Shown: positions 23,750 through 30,796 of the stretch, in pieces
Layout: each line of letters begins with the position of its first letter
How positions within the stretch are numbered: the stretch's first letter is position 1
Origin: 02-FULL-45-11b sp041663485
GTDB taxonomy: Bacteria; Patescibacteriota; Patescibacteriia; Buchananbacterales; UBA6539
Assembly (NCBI GenBank): GCA_041663485.1
Contig: JBAYMO010000003.1
Coordinates: 1-53,108, forward strand
DNA: 53,108 nucleotides
Reading direction: 5' to 3'
Notes under the pieces: model-generated
Databases searched by the model: none
Told to the model about the DNA's origin: nothing
The model's input: the letters and a program-made list of their open reading frames with translations, nothing else
Translations under genes and position numbers: made by a program

Positions 23750-24889
23750 ATGAAAACCGCAATGTGTTTGGGTCTAATCTTGTTTTCCGTGATTTTGGTT
23801 GGTTGCTTAGTGCCTCAAGAAGTACCGGAAGTAACGCCGGCGGGATTTGAGGAGCCAATCTGGCTTGAGAATCAGGGGATTGGTTGCGTCAGCGTGGCTC
23901 TTGACCCGCGTCATTCCAAGCTGGGCATGGCTTATAGTGAGCGAGCCAATCAAGTCGGAGATGGTCAGTGGATGCTGATGTATGCCGAGCTTGATTCAAG
24001 TGGCAATTGGCAAATTCAAGCCATCGGTGATGTCTCTTCGTATACCGATTGCTCGTTGGAATTCTTGGCCGATGGCAGTCCGCTTGTGGTTTATTATCGT
24101 GACCAGATTGGCATGACCAGCTCAAGTTTGTATTCCGCCAGCCTGGGAGATGACGGCGTTTGGCAAATTGAACGCCTATTCAACACATTATGCTCACGAG
24201 ATTCTTTGGCTATTGACCCAACGACAAACACCGCCTGTGTTTTTGGCAACAGCACGGGGGATTATAATCTCTATTGGGCGCTTTATGATAGCAGTGTTGG
24301 CAGTTGGAATTTTGACTTGTTGTCCTGGGCTGACGCGTGCGCCGAATCCGCCCAGTTCAATCGCCTGACCAGCAGCTTCTGTTGCGCTTTCACAACTTTG
24401 AGCTGGACAAATCATCCGGCGGTGCTTTGCTATTTTGACGGACAGGGTATTGAAGACATCAAGACCGAAGAGCATGCTTATAGCTGGATTCCGTCGTTGG
24501 CTATTTCACCCACCACCGGATACCCGCATATCAGTTATGGCTCTGAGTATATCTACTACGATGGCGCGCAATGGGTAATCACCGAGGTGATTAAAGGTGC
24601 TGCGTTTACTTCGATCTGTCTTGACCCTTTGACCGAAGAGCCAAAGATCGCCTACGCAAAAGATTTTTCCTATATCGTTGGTGACCGACTCAATCTGGCT
24701 GTTTGTCAGGCTGGTGAGTGGACCATTAATACTTTCGGGAAGATTAAGTGTGAGGCTGTCTCGATGGTTTTGACGCCGACCGGCAAGGCCATTATGGTTT
24801 GCAGCGGTCGCGACGTTCTTTGTGTTGAAATGGAAGAGGGCGCTTGGCCCTTGGCACCTTTGCCCGGCGAGGGAGAAGAAGACGGCTGA
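23750..24889 (+). CDS. Secreted lipoprotein with beta-propeller-like repeats
   Basis: 379 residues. A signal peptide with lipobox LVGC (Cys19) predicts export and lipid anchoring. The mature part has at least three similar blocks: SLAIDPTTNTACVFG, SLAISPTTGYPHISYG and SICLDPLTEEPKIAY, with LYWALYDSSVG-like strands between. Such alternating strands resemble sialidase- or YVTN-type propellers seen in surface proteins. The tail is acidic and proline-rich. GC-rich composition and the stereotyped promoter place it with the pur/pyr class. Ligand unknown; a role at the cell surface is inferred only from the signal. Confidence 0.8.
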   Translation: MKTAMCLGLILFSVILVGCLVPQEVPEVTPAGFEEPIWLENQGIGCVSVALDPRHSKLGMAYSERANQVGDGQWMLMYAELDSSGNWQIQAIGDVSSYTDCSLEFLADGSPLVVYYRDQIGMTSSSLYSASLGDDGVWQIERLFNTLCSRDSLAIDPTTNTACVFGNSTGDYNLYWALYDSSVGSWNFDLLSWADACAESAQFNRLTSSFCCAFTTLSWTNHPAVLCYFDGQGIEDIKTEEHAYSWIPSLAISPTTGYPHISYGSEYIYYDGAQWVITEVIKGAAFTSICLDPLTEEPKIAYAKDFSYIVGDRLNLAVCQAGEWTINTFGKIKCEAVSMVLTPTGKAIMVCSGRDVLCVEMEEGAWPLAPLPGEGEEDG

Positions 24890-24912
24890 GTCAATATTTT
24901 TGTTCTATGTTT

Positions 24913-24942
24913 TGGTGGAGCCATTCGGTCCCACCATTTTTT
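24913..24942 (+). terminator. Terminator after the lipoprotein gene
   Basis: TGGTGG and CCACCA form the stem, followed by TTTTTT. Confidence 0.85.
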
Positions 24943-25032
24943 ATACAAAAAATCCGCCCAAAAAAAATATTTTCGGCAAAGGATCTGACCCAAAAAATAA
25001 TAAAATTATTATTCTCAAGCCAAGACGATATA

Positions 25033-25215
25033 TTATCGATGTCGCAAGGCGCCCTTGGGACAGAATTTGACACACATGCCGCAATCGCAACATTTATTTG
25101 CGTCTACTATTGGCGCGTCAAAATTTTTTTGGGACAGAGCTTTTTTTGGACATATTTTCAAGGCCGGACAGGGATGATTTTGCGGACATTGGTTTTTATC
25201 AACAAAGATTGGCAT
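25033..25215 (-). CDS. Small 4Fe-4S ferredoxin-like protein
   Basis: 60 residues. It starts MPIFVDKNQCPQNHPCPALKIC and ends DANKCCDCGMCVKFCPKGALRHR. The C-terminal CxxCxxxCP quartet (CDCGMCVKFCP) is a typical 4Fe-4S site, while the N-terminal quartet is looser (C-x5-C-x5-CP), so one or two clusters may form. Small electron carrier in the cytoplasm; partner unknown. There is no ribosome site, and a TAAAAT box within about 15 bases of the ATG suggests a very short or absent leader. It converges with the lipoprotein gene. Confidence 0.82.
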   Translation of the reverse strand: MPIFVDKNQCPQNHPCPALKICPKKALSQKNFDAPIVDANKCCDCGMCVKFCPKGALRHR

Positions 25216-25252
25216 TAGTTTGTTTTATTTTAACGATTTTTTAGGTTCATGC

Positions 25253-25281
25253 TTGACAATCTCTTGAATATGTGTTAATAT
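25253..25281 (+). promoter_or_regulatory. Promoter of the 25.36-kb small gene
   Basis: TTGACA, exactly 17 bp, TAATAT, followed by a leader of about 75 bases and AAGGAGAG six bases before the GTG start. Confidence 0.8.
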
Positions 25282-25358
25282 ATATAATCTTTTAGTGTGA
25301 GTATTATCCTCAATGTGAGGTGAGCTCCCTATTTGATGTAACCAGAAGGAGAGTTGCC

Positions 25359-25658
25359 GTGAAACAAGAAGAGATTAAGGCATTGCTTGAAGAGGCGGCC
25401 AAACCGACGTGTTCGTCGGTGAGGCGCAATGATATTCATTGCCGGCTGTCCGAAGCCTCGGCGGCAATGGGTGAGAATGGCGTCTACGAGGTAGATAATC
25501 CGGAGGCGGGACTTATCGTGCTCTTGGATCGCCTCTTCATAAGCACCCTCAAGAATCGCCCGGAGCTACTACCTACGCTCTTCCCGGCCTTCGCCGTGAT
25601 CTGCGGCGATCGCGACGAAGACCTCATCATCGCCCAGATAGACTGGTCGCTGGTCTGA
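25359..25658 (+). CDS. Hypothetical GC-rich small protein
   Basis: 99 residues starting at GTG 25359, chosen because AAGGAGAG lies six bases before it; GTG 25320 upstream has none. The sequence has a helical N-terminus (KQEEIKALLEEAAKP), a central stretch with a conserved-looking NDIHCRLSEASAAMG, and a hydrophobic part (AGLIVLLDRLFIS). No family recognised. It has no signal peptide. Promoter, leader and terminator make it a complete single-gene unit of the GC-rich class. Confidence 0.7.
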   Translation: MKQEEIKALLEEAAKPTCSSVRRNDIHCRLSEASAAMGENGVYEVDNPEAGLIVLLDRLFISTLKNRPELLPTLFPAFAVICGDRDEDLIIAQIDWSLV

Positions 25659-25680
25659 ACCAAGCGGCAAGTCTGCTGTC

Positions 25681-25719
25681 GACCCCGTCTGACGTATGTC
25701 ACCGGGGTCGTTACTTTTT
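25681..25719 (+). terminator. Terminator after the 25.36-kb gene
   Basis: GACCCCG and CGGGGTC arms around a 15-base loop, then GTTACTTTTT. Confidence 0.85.
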
Positions 25720-25813
25720 AGAAACAATTGGTTCTGGTAAAGTTTAATTTTACTGGTATTGTCTTAGATGTTGTTTATTTCCAACTATATTTTGTTTATT
25801 GATGTTTTGTCAA

Positions 25814-26386
25814 TCAGGATAAAATTTCTTTTATCAGTTCAGGAAACTCCGTCGTTTTCATATCTCCCATGGTGTAATGGCCATGGTTTTTAAGTTCTAT
25901 AATTTTTCCGCCCAGAGCGTCGTGCAAGATCTTCAAGCTTTTTTTGCCCGTGTCTTCTTCGTTGTCGGAGGTAAACATAATAATTTTTTCAACTCTTTCT
26001 TTAATCATTTTATCTATGGAAAAAGTATAGAAAGCTTCTCTAAAAGTTTCATCTTGGTCATTTATTATCCAGGGAGCGACTAAGATAAGTTTAAAAATTT
26101 TTCTTTTGGTTTCGCCTAACCAACGAACCAAGAAAGCGCCACCGCAACTATGGCCTATTAGTATGGTATTTTTATTGATATCGCTTTGTTCAAATTTCGC
26201 TTTAAACTTTTCATAAACTGGAGACCATGGCTTTGGCATCATGGGAGCCTCGGTTGGTATATTATTGGCAATAAGTTGATTTTTAGTCCAAGCAATCCAA
26301 TGATTATAATATCTTGCTTTAAGATTTATTGTTGTTTTTGGGCTTGAGGGGCATCCATGAATTATGACGCAGTTCTTGTTTGCCAT
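25814..26386 (-). CDS. Alpha/beta hydrolase, RBBP9/YdeN-like
   Basis: About 190 residues. NCVIIHGCPSSP begins the fold, ILIGHSCGGAFLVRWL has the nucleophile serine in GHSxG, TSDNEED near the third quarter supplies the Asp and KNHGHYTMGD the His of the triad. This is the small serine hydrolase group that includes YdeN and RBBP9. Substrate unknown. ATG 26386 is preferred over 26431, since the extra 15 residues (with no ribosome site) fall in the attC-like spacer. Last gene of the cassette-like array. Confidence 0.85.
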   Translation of the reverse strand: MANKNCVIIHGCPSSPKTTINLKARYYNHWIAWTKNQLIANNIPTEAPMMPKPWSPVYEKFKAKFEQSDINKNTILIGHSCGGAFLVRWLGETKRKIFKLILVAPWIINDQDETFREAFYTFSIDKMIKERVEKIIMFTSDNEEDTGKKSLKILHDALGGKIIELKNHGHYTMGDMKTTEFPELIKEILS

Positions 26387-26421
26387 AAAGTATTGGTTAT
26401 GATTGCTTGTTGGGGTGGATA

Positions 26422-26523
26422 ATCTCAACATATCAAGCTAGCCGAAGTTGCGAAGTTAGCGGCGTAATAAAATGAAATATTATCACGCCGCAGACAAGCT
26501 ATGTCGTATACACCGTGTTAAGT
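26422..26523 (-). repeat. attC-like spacer 1
   Basis: GTTAAGT at 26517-26523 fits the core GTTRRRY and TCTCAAC at 26424-26430 fits RYYYAAC with one mismatch. The centre is an imperfect palindrome: GCGGCGTAATA and TATCACGCCGC. Length about 100 bases, within the range of known attC sites. Confidence 0.5.
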
Positions 26524-26638
26524 GTAGTGCTAATTTAAATACTTTTCCTTGAATTCCGGATTAATTTTCAAATATACCGTTAGATCCGTTTCAATATTAT
26601 AGTTTTTTAGAATAAGTTATTTAAGTAATAAATTGTTT

Positions 26639-27088
26639 TTATTTATAATATAACTTAATAATCAATTTTTTTATTTCAATTAAAATAATATTTAGTATTA
26701 TTAAGCTATAAATAAGTGGGCTTGATATTTGCTCTACTAATAATGAAAAATATTTTTCATTCAAGTTAGCAATGCCAAAATATTTTAAAAAGAAATAAAC
26801 GATTAAGTATAATTGAAATATAAAAAAGAATGAAAAATATAATCCTTCAACATAATTAAACATTTTGTATCTAAATTTAAGCTTAACAATCCTGCTCCAT
26901 CGGTTTTCAATTTTATTTTGAATAGAAACATAGTCTAAATAAAAAAATACAAAACCAGCTGAAAAATTGATCAGAGCAATTGTCATTATTAGTGCTAATA
27001 TGTATGGATTGGTTATTTCAATTTTTAAAATAAATAATTCAAATAACCAGCAATAAATCCAAAATGTTTCTTTTAAAATTTTTTCCAT
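26639..27088 (-). CDS. Membrane protein of unknown function in cassette array
   Basis: 149 residues, strongly AT-rich. About four hydrophobic helices are predicted by eye: near 8-20, 28-50 (PYILALIMTIALINFSAGFVF), 85-110 and 125-142, with a basic stretch (KIENRWSRIVKLKFRY) between helices two and three. No motif or family is recognised. Orientation and bordering attC-like spacers make it a cassette-type gene. Its AT content is the most extreme of the array, which suggests a separate origin. Confidence 0.6.
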   Translation of the reverse strand: MEKILKETFWIYCWLFELFILKIEITNPYILALIMTIALINFSAGFVFFYLDYVSIQNKIENRWSRIVKLKFRYKMFNYVEGLYFSFFFIFQLYLIVYFFLKYFGIANLNEKYFSLLVEQISSPLIYSLIILNIILIEIKKLIIKLYYK

Positions 27089-27114
27089 TTGAAATAATAA
27101 ATAAATTATCTTTT

Positions 27115-27179
27115 GTCCAACGTTCGGCGGCTGATTCGACGTTTTAATGTCGTATGCTCGCGTATATTCGATGGTAAGC
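27115..27179 (-). repeat. attC-like spacer 2
   Basis: GTCCAAC (27115-27121) fits RYYYAAC exactly; the other end GGTAAGC (27173-27179) differs from GTTRRRY by one base. Inner pairing includes CGAC/GTCG around TTTTAAT. The flank TTTTGTCCAACGTT recurs in spacer 3 as TTTCGTCCAACGTT. Confidence 0.5.
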
Positions 27180-27183
27180 TAAT

Positions 27184-27642
27184 TTAAAGATCAAATCTAT
27201 ACCTACATTTTTTTCTTTCACCTCTTAGATATTGATCGTTATGCTTAGGCAGATCAACTATTTCTACTAGTTTACCACCGGCCAGCTCACAAGTCTTTCG
27301 AGAAGGGATATTTTCCGGATTACAAGTAACCCAAAGAGGATTTATGCCATGTTTTTTGGCAAAAGAAAACAGCAATCGTAAACTGCGTGATGCATAGTGA
27401 TGACCTCTATATTTTTTATATACTCCATATCCAACATGTCCGCCATATTTAGTGTTTTCATTATTTCCAACGCGTAAATTTATGATCCCAATTTTTTTGC
27501 CTGTTTTTGCATTTCTCATTTCAAACTCATAGGCAGGAAAAAATCCATTCTTTTCATCAGCAGGAACTTTTTTTACCAGCACTAACTCCAAATCATCATC
27601 AGTGAGTTGGCCGGGATTTAAAAATGTAAATTCTTTTTTCAT
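27184..27642 (-). CDS. GNAT-family N-acetyltransferase
   Basis: 152 residues. The acetyl-CoA region is visible in GYGVYKKYRGHHYASRSLRLL, with the Q/RxxGxx(G/A) loop as YRGHHYAS, and the following WVTCNPENIPSRKTCELAGG is the usual C-terminal N-x-x-S-x-x-x-x-E-x-x-G motif. It transfers an acetyl group from acetyl-CoA to an amine; substrate unknown. GNATs are among the most frequent integron cassette genes, which fits its setting. The start is normal, and no ribosome site is visible. Confidence 0.88.
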   Translation of the reverse strand: MKKEFTFLNPGQLTDDDLELVLVKKVPADEKNGFFPAYEFEMRNAKTGKKIGIINLRVGNNENTKYGGHVGYGVYKKYRGHHYASRSLRLLFSFAKKHGINPLWVTCNPENIPSRKTCELAGGKLVEIVDLPKHNDQYLRGERKKCRYRFDL

Positions 27643-27664
27643 GGTATTAAATTAGCCCAATTTC

Positions 27665-27716
27665 GTCCAACGTTACCGTTTTAGGCGTGGTTTTAATAGC
27701 GTTAAACGTGTTAGGT
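27665..27716 (-). repeat. attC-like spacer 3 (best match)
   Basis: Both outer cores fit exactly: GTCCAAC at 27665-27671 and GTTAGGT at 27710-27716. Inner arms CGTTTTAGGC and GCGTTAAACG pair imperfectly with an extra-helical base, as expected of folded attC bottom strands. At 52 bases it is at the short end for attC. Confidence 0.6.
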
Positions 27717-27732
27717 GTAGTCGCAAAAGGAG

Positions 27733-28545
27733 TTACAATTTTTTACAGACAATAAGCATATGTTCACTTATTCCAACAACAACTGGGTGCGTACAGGTTT
27801 TGTAATGTGTTTCCAACCAACCTTTCCAGCGTTTCTTATTCCTGGCCAGCGCATTTATTTTTTCCGGAAAGTTAGATCCTATACCTTCTAATCCAACCAT
27901 ATTTAGAATTTTAACATTCTTTTTTGCAAATGATTTTTGTAATTCTTCCGGTAAAAAGAAATGGCAGGCGGTAAAGCCGTATTGCCCGGCGTAAGTTCCG
28001 GTATCGCGATATTTTTTGAAATGAGGTAATCCGATTTCCTCAGGGGATAATTGAAGGTCTCTGACCAAGACAGCTAATCTGCCGATGACCGAAACGGCGA
28101 TCGGTGTCCCTTTTTTGGCCACGCGAATTAATTCGGAAACCGCCCGGTCTCTTTTTTTCTTATCAATAAGGTGAGACAGAGGACCGCCAAGACAGATAAC
28201 GGCATCAAAGGTTTCGTCAGGAAATCTTGATAGGTCAGCGATCGACCCCTCAGCCATTTCTTTTACCTGATTTTGTATCTTTGCTTTTTTGATTTGTTTT
28301 TTCGCAAATTCGAGGTTGGCCGGTGTAATGTCGAGTAAGACAATATTATAGCCTTGTTTTGCGAGTTCAATCGTATACCTTCCAGGTCCTGCACCTGCGT
28401 CCAAGATTAATCCCTTCTTTGGTAGATATTTTTTAAGAAAATGTAATGTTGTATCAAATTCTAACTTATGATAGGAATCCTGGGTTAATCTGTTCCATTC
28501 CTTGTGAATTTTTTCAGTATAGAATTTTTTGACCGATTTTGTCAT
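27733..28545 (-). CDS. SAM-dependent methyltransferase
   Basis: 270 residues. LILDAGAGPGRYTIELAKQG is motif I of class I methyltransferases, NIVLLDITPANLEFAKK supplies the acidic residue at the end of strand 2, and FDAVICLGGPLSHL is motif IV. The N-terminal KEWNRLTQDSYHKLEFD resembles ubiE/type 11 enzymes. Substrate unknown. It is the longest gene of the cassette-like array and begins after spacer 4 without a clear ribosome site. Confidence 0.87.
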   Translation of the reverse strand: MTKSVKKFYTEKIHKEWNRLTQDSYHKLEFDTTLHFLKKYLPKKGLILDAGAGPGRYTIELAKQGYNIVLLDITPANLEFAKKQIKKAKIQNQVKEMAEGSIADLSRFPDETFDAVICLGGPLSHLIDKKKRDRAVSELIRVAKKGTPIAVSVIGRLAVLVRDLQLSPEEIGLPHFKKYRDTGTYAGQYGFTACHFFLPEELQKSFAKKNVKILNMVGLEGIGSNFPEKINALARNKKRWKGWLETHYKTCTHPVVVGISEHMLIVCKKL

Positions 28546-28582
28546 AGTTTTGATTAGTTTTGGTTTGCCTCCGAGCGATTAC

Positions 28583-28617
28583 ACCTAACGTATGCGGCCT
28601 AGCCGAAGTTTCGTTTG
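28583..28617 (-). repeat. attC-like spacer 4
   Basis: ACCTAAC (28583-28589) fits RYYYAAC exactly; the opposite end near GAACGTTGTGG fits poorly. GCGGCCTAGCCGAAGTT in the middle resembles AAGCTAGCCGAAGTT of spacer 1. Outer boundary uncertain; an AGCGC/GCGCT stem follows up to 28680. Confidence 0.4.
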
Positions 28618-28680
28618 AACGTTGTGGTATAATCTCGTGGAGCGCTATCACATAAGTGAAAACGAAATTTGAGTGAGCGC

Positions 28681-29179
28681 GCTAAATAAAATTATTTTTT
28701 AAGTAAATCTTGGTATTGTTCTTCAATCGGTGGATTAGAAAAGTACGCCCTTACAGTAGCTCCCGGCTCTGTTAATTCTAACATCTCAAAACTATCTCTT
28801 TGAATCAATTTGAAGTTTTTTTTATTTTGGTATTCTTTTTTAAAATTAGCATAGTTAGATACTGTAAAATCTACGTCACCTTTTTCTGGTTTTTTTGGAT
28901 CAGGTTTTCTAATTTTTAGTATTCTAGCATTGCTGCCCATAGGTGGTTCATCAAGTAGAAGCTTTGTTCCACTCAGATCTGTTTCAAAAACATCACCTAG
29001 TTTTTGAGCTTCAGTTAATAACTCCTGATATTCTTTGTCGTTTTGAGAAAATATGCAAATCCAAGCCGCTGTGGCTTCGCGTTCATTGGTATATTTATCT
29101 TTGAGAGCCATGGCTCGTATTAGAATTTCTTGAACGATAATTCGTTTGATGTCTATCATAAAAAATAATTTTATTTAGC
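28681..29179. repeat. Perfect 20-bp inverted repeat bracketing one gene
   Basis: GCTAAATAAAATTATTTTTT at 28681-28700 is exactly inverted at 29160-29179. The left arm includes the stop codon of the enclosed gene and the right arm ends one base before its ATG, so coding and arms are almost coextensive. Confidence 0.85.
28692..29159 (-). CDS. Hypothetical protein bounded by inverted repeats
   Basis: 155 residues, no recognised family. Helical N-terminus (MIDIKRIIVQEILIRAMALKD), a middle segment FETDLSGTKLLLDEPPMG, then a lysine-rich part and a beta-like C-terminus (FKLIQRDSFEMLEL). No signal peptide or membrane helix. The 20-bp inverted repeat that brackets it exactly is its main oddity, hinting that the gene moved or was duplicated as a unit. 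Member of the cassette-like array. Confidence 0.6.
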   Translation of the reverse strand: MIDIKRIIVQEILIRAMALKDKYTNEREATAAWICIFSQNDKEYQELLTEAQKLGDVFETDLSGTKLLLDEPPMGSNARILKIRKPDPKKPEKGDVDFTVSNYANFKKEYQNKKNFKLIQRDSFEMLELTEPGATVRAYFSNPPIEEQYQDLLKK

Positions 29180-29192
29180 AAGCGCGAACCGG

Positions 29193-29825
29193 CTAGCCCG
29201 CGTTAGGCGATGTGCTATCCATTTTTTGCATCAATTTTTTGTATGCTGGTGTATTAAGACCATGATCAATAACAAATTGAGTATCTTTTATACAATGATT
29301 TTTTGCTTCTTCATAATACTCAAAATAATTTGTGACATTTAGTGGGTTAAAACTCTGATTTGTTTCTTGAATTATTTTGATTAATAAATTTATTAGATTC
29401 TTTACTTCCGCATGCTTAACGGGGAATTCTTCTTCAAGCTCTTGAGGGTTTAATATGAAATAAAGATTTTTATGAGCTAAATAGTTTCCTCGCCATATTG
29501 TAAGTTGTTTTAAAATATTTTTGTATTTTTCGTCTTCAATTTCTTTCAGTAAAATTTGTTTTTTCTCATTATCCTGCAATTTAGCTAAAAAAGTATAAAT
29601 TGAAAGAACTTTATTGTCTTTATCAAAAACATTTATTAGTAGAAGTAAAAAATCGTCAAATAATGAGAATATTACTGTTCTCCAAAAATTATCCCGCATT
29701 TTATAAGCATGATTATTTTTTGGATTTTGTAAATATTCCCAAACAAAAAATTGATTGGTTAGCTGGCGTATTAATCCGTTGAATTCTTTGAAATGGTTAC
29801 TGTTCATAAGTAAAATGGGCAACAT
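29193..29825 (-). CDS. HEPN/AbiU2-like protein
   Basis: About 204-210 residues, all-helical by eye. RGNYLAHKN contains the R-x5-H spacing of the HEPN RNase motif, and the context (FDDFLLLLINVFD ... LSIYTFLAKL) resembles AbiU2-type HEPN proteins, which are tied to abortive infection or RNA cleavage. The role here is inferred. GGAGG lies one base before ATG 29825, too close for normal use; ATG 29807 is the alternative. The final codons (SPNAG) lie inside the attC-like GCCTAAC core. First gene of the array, preceded by TATAAT at 29840-29845. Confidence 0.6.
   Translation of the reverse strand: MLPILLMNSNHFKEFNGLIRQLTNQFFVWEYLQNPKNNHAYKMRDNFWRTVIFSLFDDFLLLLINVFDKDNKVLSIYTFLAKLQDNEKKQILLKEIEDEKYKNILKQLTIWRGNYLAHKNLYFILNPQELEEEFPVKHAEVKNLINLLIKIIQETNQSFNPLNVTNYFEYYEEAKNHCIKDTQFVIDHGLNTPAYKKLMQKMDSTSPNAG
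29202..29208 (-). repeat. attC-like core 5
   Basis: GTTAGGC on the plus strand (GCCTAAC on the minus) fits the core exactly. It overlaps the end of the HEPN-like gene; the partner end of the site is not clear and may be lost to the inverted-repeat arm at 29160-29179. Confidence 0.4.
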
Positions 29826-30034
29826 ACCTCCTAATGTATATTATACGAACCTATTAAATCTTTTACCTAAAACAAGCCAAAACTTTATTATCTATCTAGT
29901 TCATACAAGTGCTTTCTATGCTGGATACATTTTAACAAAAAATATCTAGTAAAGCTATATATTAAGGAGTTTCGTTTTGCAGATAAATATTAGGCTTTGT
30001 CTATGTCTAAGAGTAGAAATTATATTTTTTATCG

Positions 30035-30063
30035 TTGACAAGATTATTTTTTCGCAGTAAATT
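30035..30063 (+). promoter_or_regulatory. Promoter of the receiver-like miniprotein
   Basis: TTGACA, exactly 17 bp, TAAATT. In the stretch from 29846 to 30034 nothing coding was seen. Confidence 0.75.
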
Positions 30064-30114
30064 ATAAAACTATGCAGCAAGCTGTTGACTAAAGTAGAAA
30101 GGATACTCGTAGAT

Positions 30115-30345
30115 ATGATCATTTGTCAGGTACGGGCAAACGTTTTGGTCGTTGAGCCAGATGATTCAAAGGCCGAGAGAACTTTGGCAAGTTTGAAGCT
30201 GGTTTATGCCGGTGAATTTGTGAGAGTGCAAACAGTCGAAGAAGCTCTTTCGCTGCTTGGCCAGGCTCACAAATTCAACATCGTGGCATTCGATGGCAGT
30301 GTTTGGTCGGTAGAGCAGGCCATTGCCATTTGGCAAGTTAATTAG
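30115..30345 (+). CDS. Receiver-like miniprotein
   Basis: 76 residues starting at ATG 30115, with AAAGGA about eleven bases upstream. ANVLVVEPDDSKAERTLASL matches the first strand and helix of a response-regulator receiver, with acidic residues at EPDD, then VQTVEEALSLL and FNIVAFDGSV, where the Asp would be the phosphoacceptor position. The domain stops before the T/S and K strands, so it is about 60% of a receiver. It could be a stand-alone fold or a degenerate remnant. GC-rich class. A kinase partner is not visible. Confidence 0.6.
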   Translation: MIICQVRANVLVVEPDDSKAERTLASLKLVYAGEFVRVQTVEEALSLLGQAHKFNIVAFDGSVWSVEQAIAIWQVN

Positions 30346-30347
30346 TT

Positions 30348-30384
30348 ATCTCCTCGGGTGGTTTATTCCAAGGAGATTTTTTTT
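30348..30384 (+). terminator. Terminator after the receiver-like gene
   Basis: ATCTCCT and AGGAGAT stem followed by eight T. Confidence 0.85.
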
Positions 30385-30386
30385 AT

Positions 30387-30415
30387 CAAAAAACACCTCC
30401 TGACGGAGATGTTTT
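30387..30415 (-). terminator. Terminator of tRNA-Val(GAC)
   Basis: On the minus strand AACATCTCC and GGAGGTGTT form a stem just after the tRNA, followed by TTTTT. Confidence 0.8.
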
Positions 30416-30416
30416 C

Positions 30417-30493
30417 TGGTGGGCGTACGTGGACTCGAACCACGGACCTTTACAATGTCAATGTAACGCTCTAACCAACTGAGCTATACGCCC
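30417..30493 (-). tRNA. tRNA-Val (anticodon GAC)
   Basis: Acceptor GGGCGTA/TACGCCC, anticodon loop TTGACAT in a TTACA/TGTAA stem, T-loop TTCGAGT, discriminator A and encoded CCA. Complements the UAC valine tRNA at 8654-8727. Confidence 0.95.
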
Positions 30494-30528
30494 TTGTATA
30501 AATTTTGTAACTATTTATTTTTTTAAAT

Positions 30529-30617
30529 ATCAATGTAACGCTCCCCGCCCGCATCGCTACGCGAGCAAGCTCGCTTGCGAAGCGTTGCGGGCGGGTAACC
30601 AACTGAGCTATACGCCC
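30529..30617 (-). pseudogene. 5' half of tRNA-Val(GAC) with inserted hairpin
   Basis: TACGCCC...AACCAACTG at the right end and CAATGTAACGCTC at the left repeat the 5' half of the adjacent tRNA-Val(GAC). A strong hairpin (30544-30595; arms CCCGCCCGCA and TGCGGGCGGG with further pairing inside) is inserted exactly after the D-loop GGTTA. The T-arm and 3' half are absent, so this copy cannot be a functional tRNA. Confidence 0.85.
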
Positions 30618-30722
30618 GTATAAAAAGTCAAAATCCAAAAATCAAAAGTCAAAAATAATATTAGTATATTTTTAAAATAATTGCAAGGTAATCGCGTTTT
30701 CAATCTTAGTTCATCCGCTTAG

Positions 30723-30796
30723 TGCCCATGCCTGGACTTGAACCAGGGACATCCACCTTATAAGGGTGGCGCTCTAACCAACTGAGCTACATGGGC
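30723..30796 (-). tRNA. tRNA-Ile (anticodon UAU)
   Basis: Acceptor GCCCATG/CATGGGC, anticodon loop CTTATAA in a CCACC/GGTGG stem, T-loop TTCAAGT, discriminator A, CCA not encoded. The UAU anticodon would read AUA directly, without the lysidine-modified CAU tRNA used by most bacteria. Confidence 0.93.

Larger units (their letters stand above)
25814..29825 (-). mobile_element. Integron-like gene cassette array without integrase
   Basis: Six short, unrelated genes all on the minus strand, separated by spacers of about 35-300 bases with imperfect palindromes. Each spacer holds at least one heptamer fitting the attC core GTTRRRY/RYYYAAC: GTTAAGT (26517), GTCCAAC (27115), GTCCAAC plus GTTAGGT (27665, 27710), ACCTAAC (28583) and GTTAGGC (29202). 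The spacers differ in sequence while sharing fragments such as TAGCCGAAGTT. This is the pattern of a cluster of attC sites lacking an integrase; no intI is in the window. Promoter-like TATAAT at 29840-29845 precedes the first gene. Confidence 0.5.

Noticed and set aside
24844..25218. Plus-strand frame of 124 codons over the ferredoxin
   Set aside because: It is antisense to the cysteine-motif gene and runs through the lipoprotein's end and terminator.
29826..30034. Integron attI site or integrase remnant upstream of the array
   Set aside because: Only a -10 box and AT-rich DNA; a short frame after AAGGAG near 29965 gives 27 residues with no similarity.
30115..30345. Full response regulator gene
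   Set aside because: The frame ends before the last receiver strands and has no output domain.
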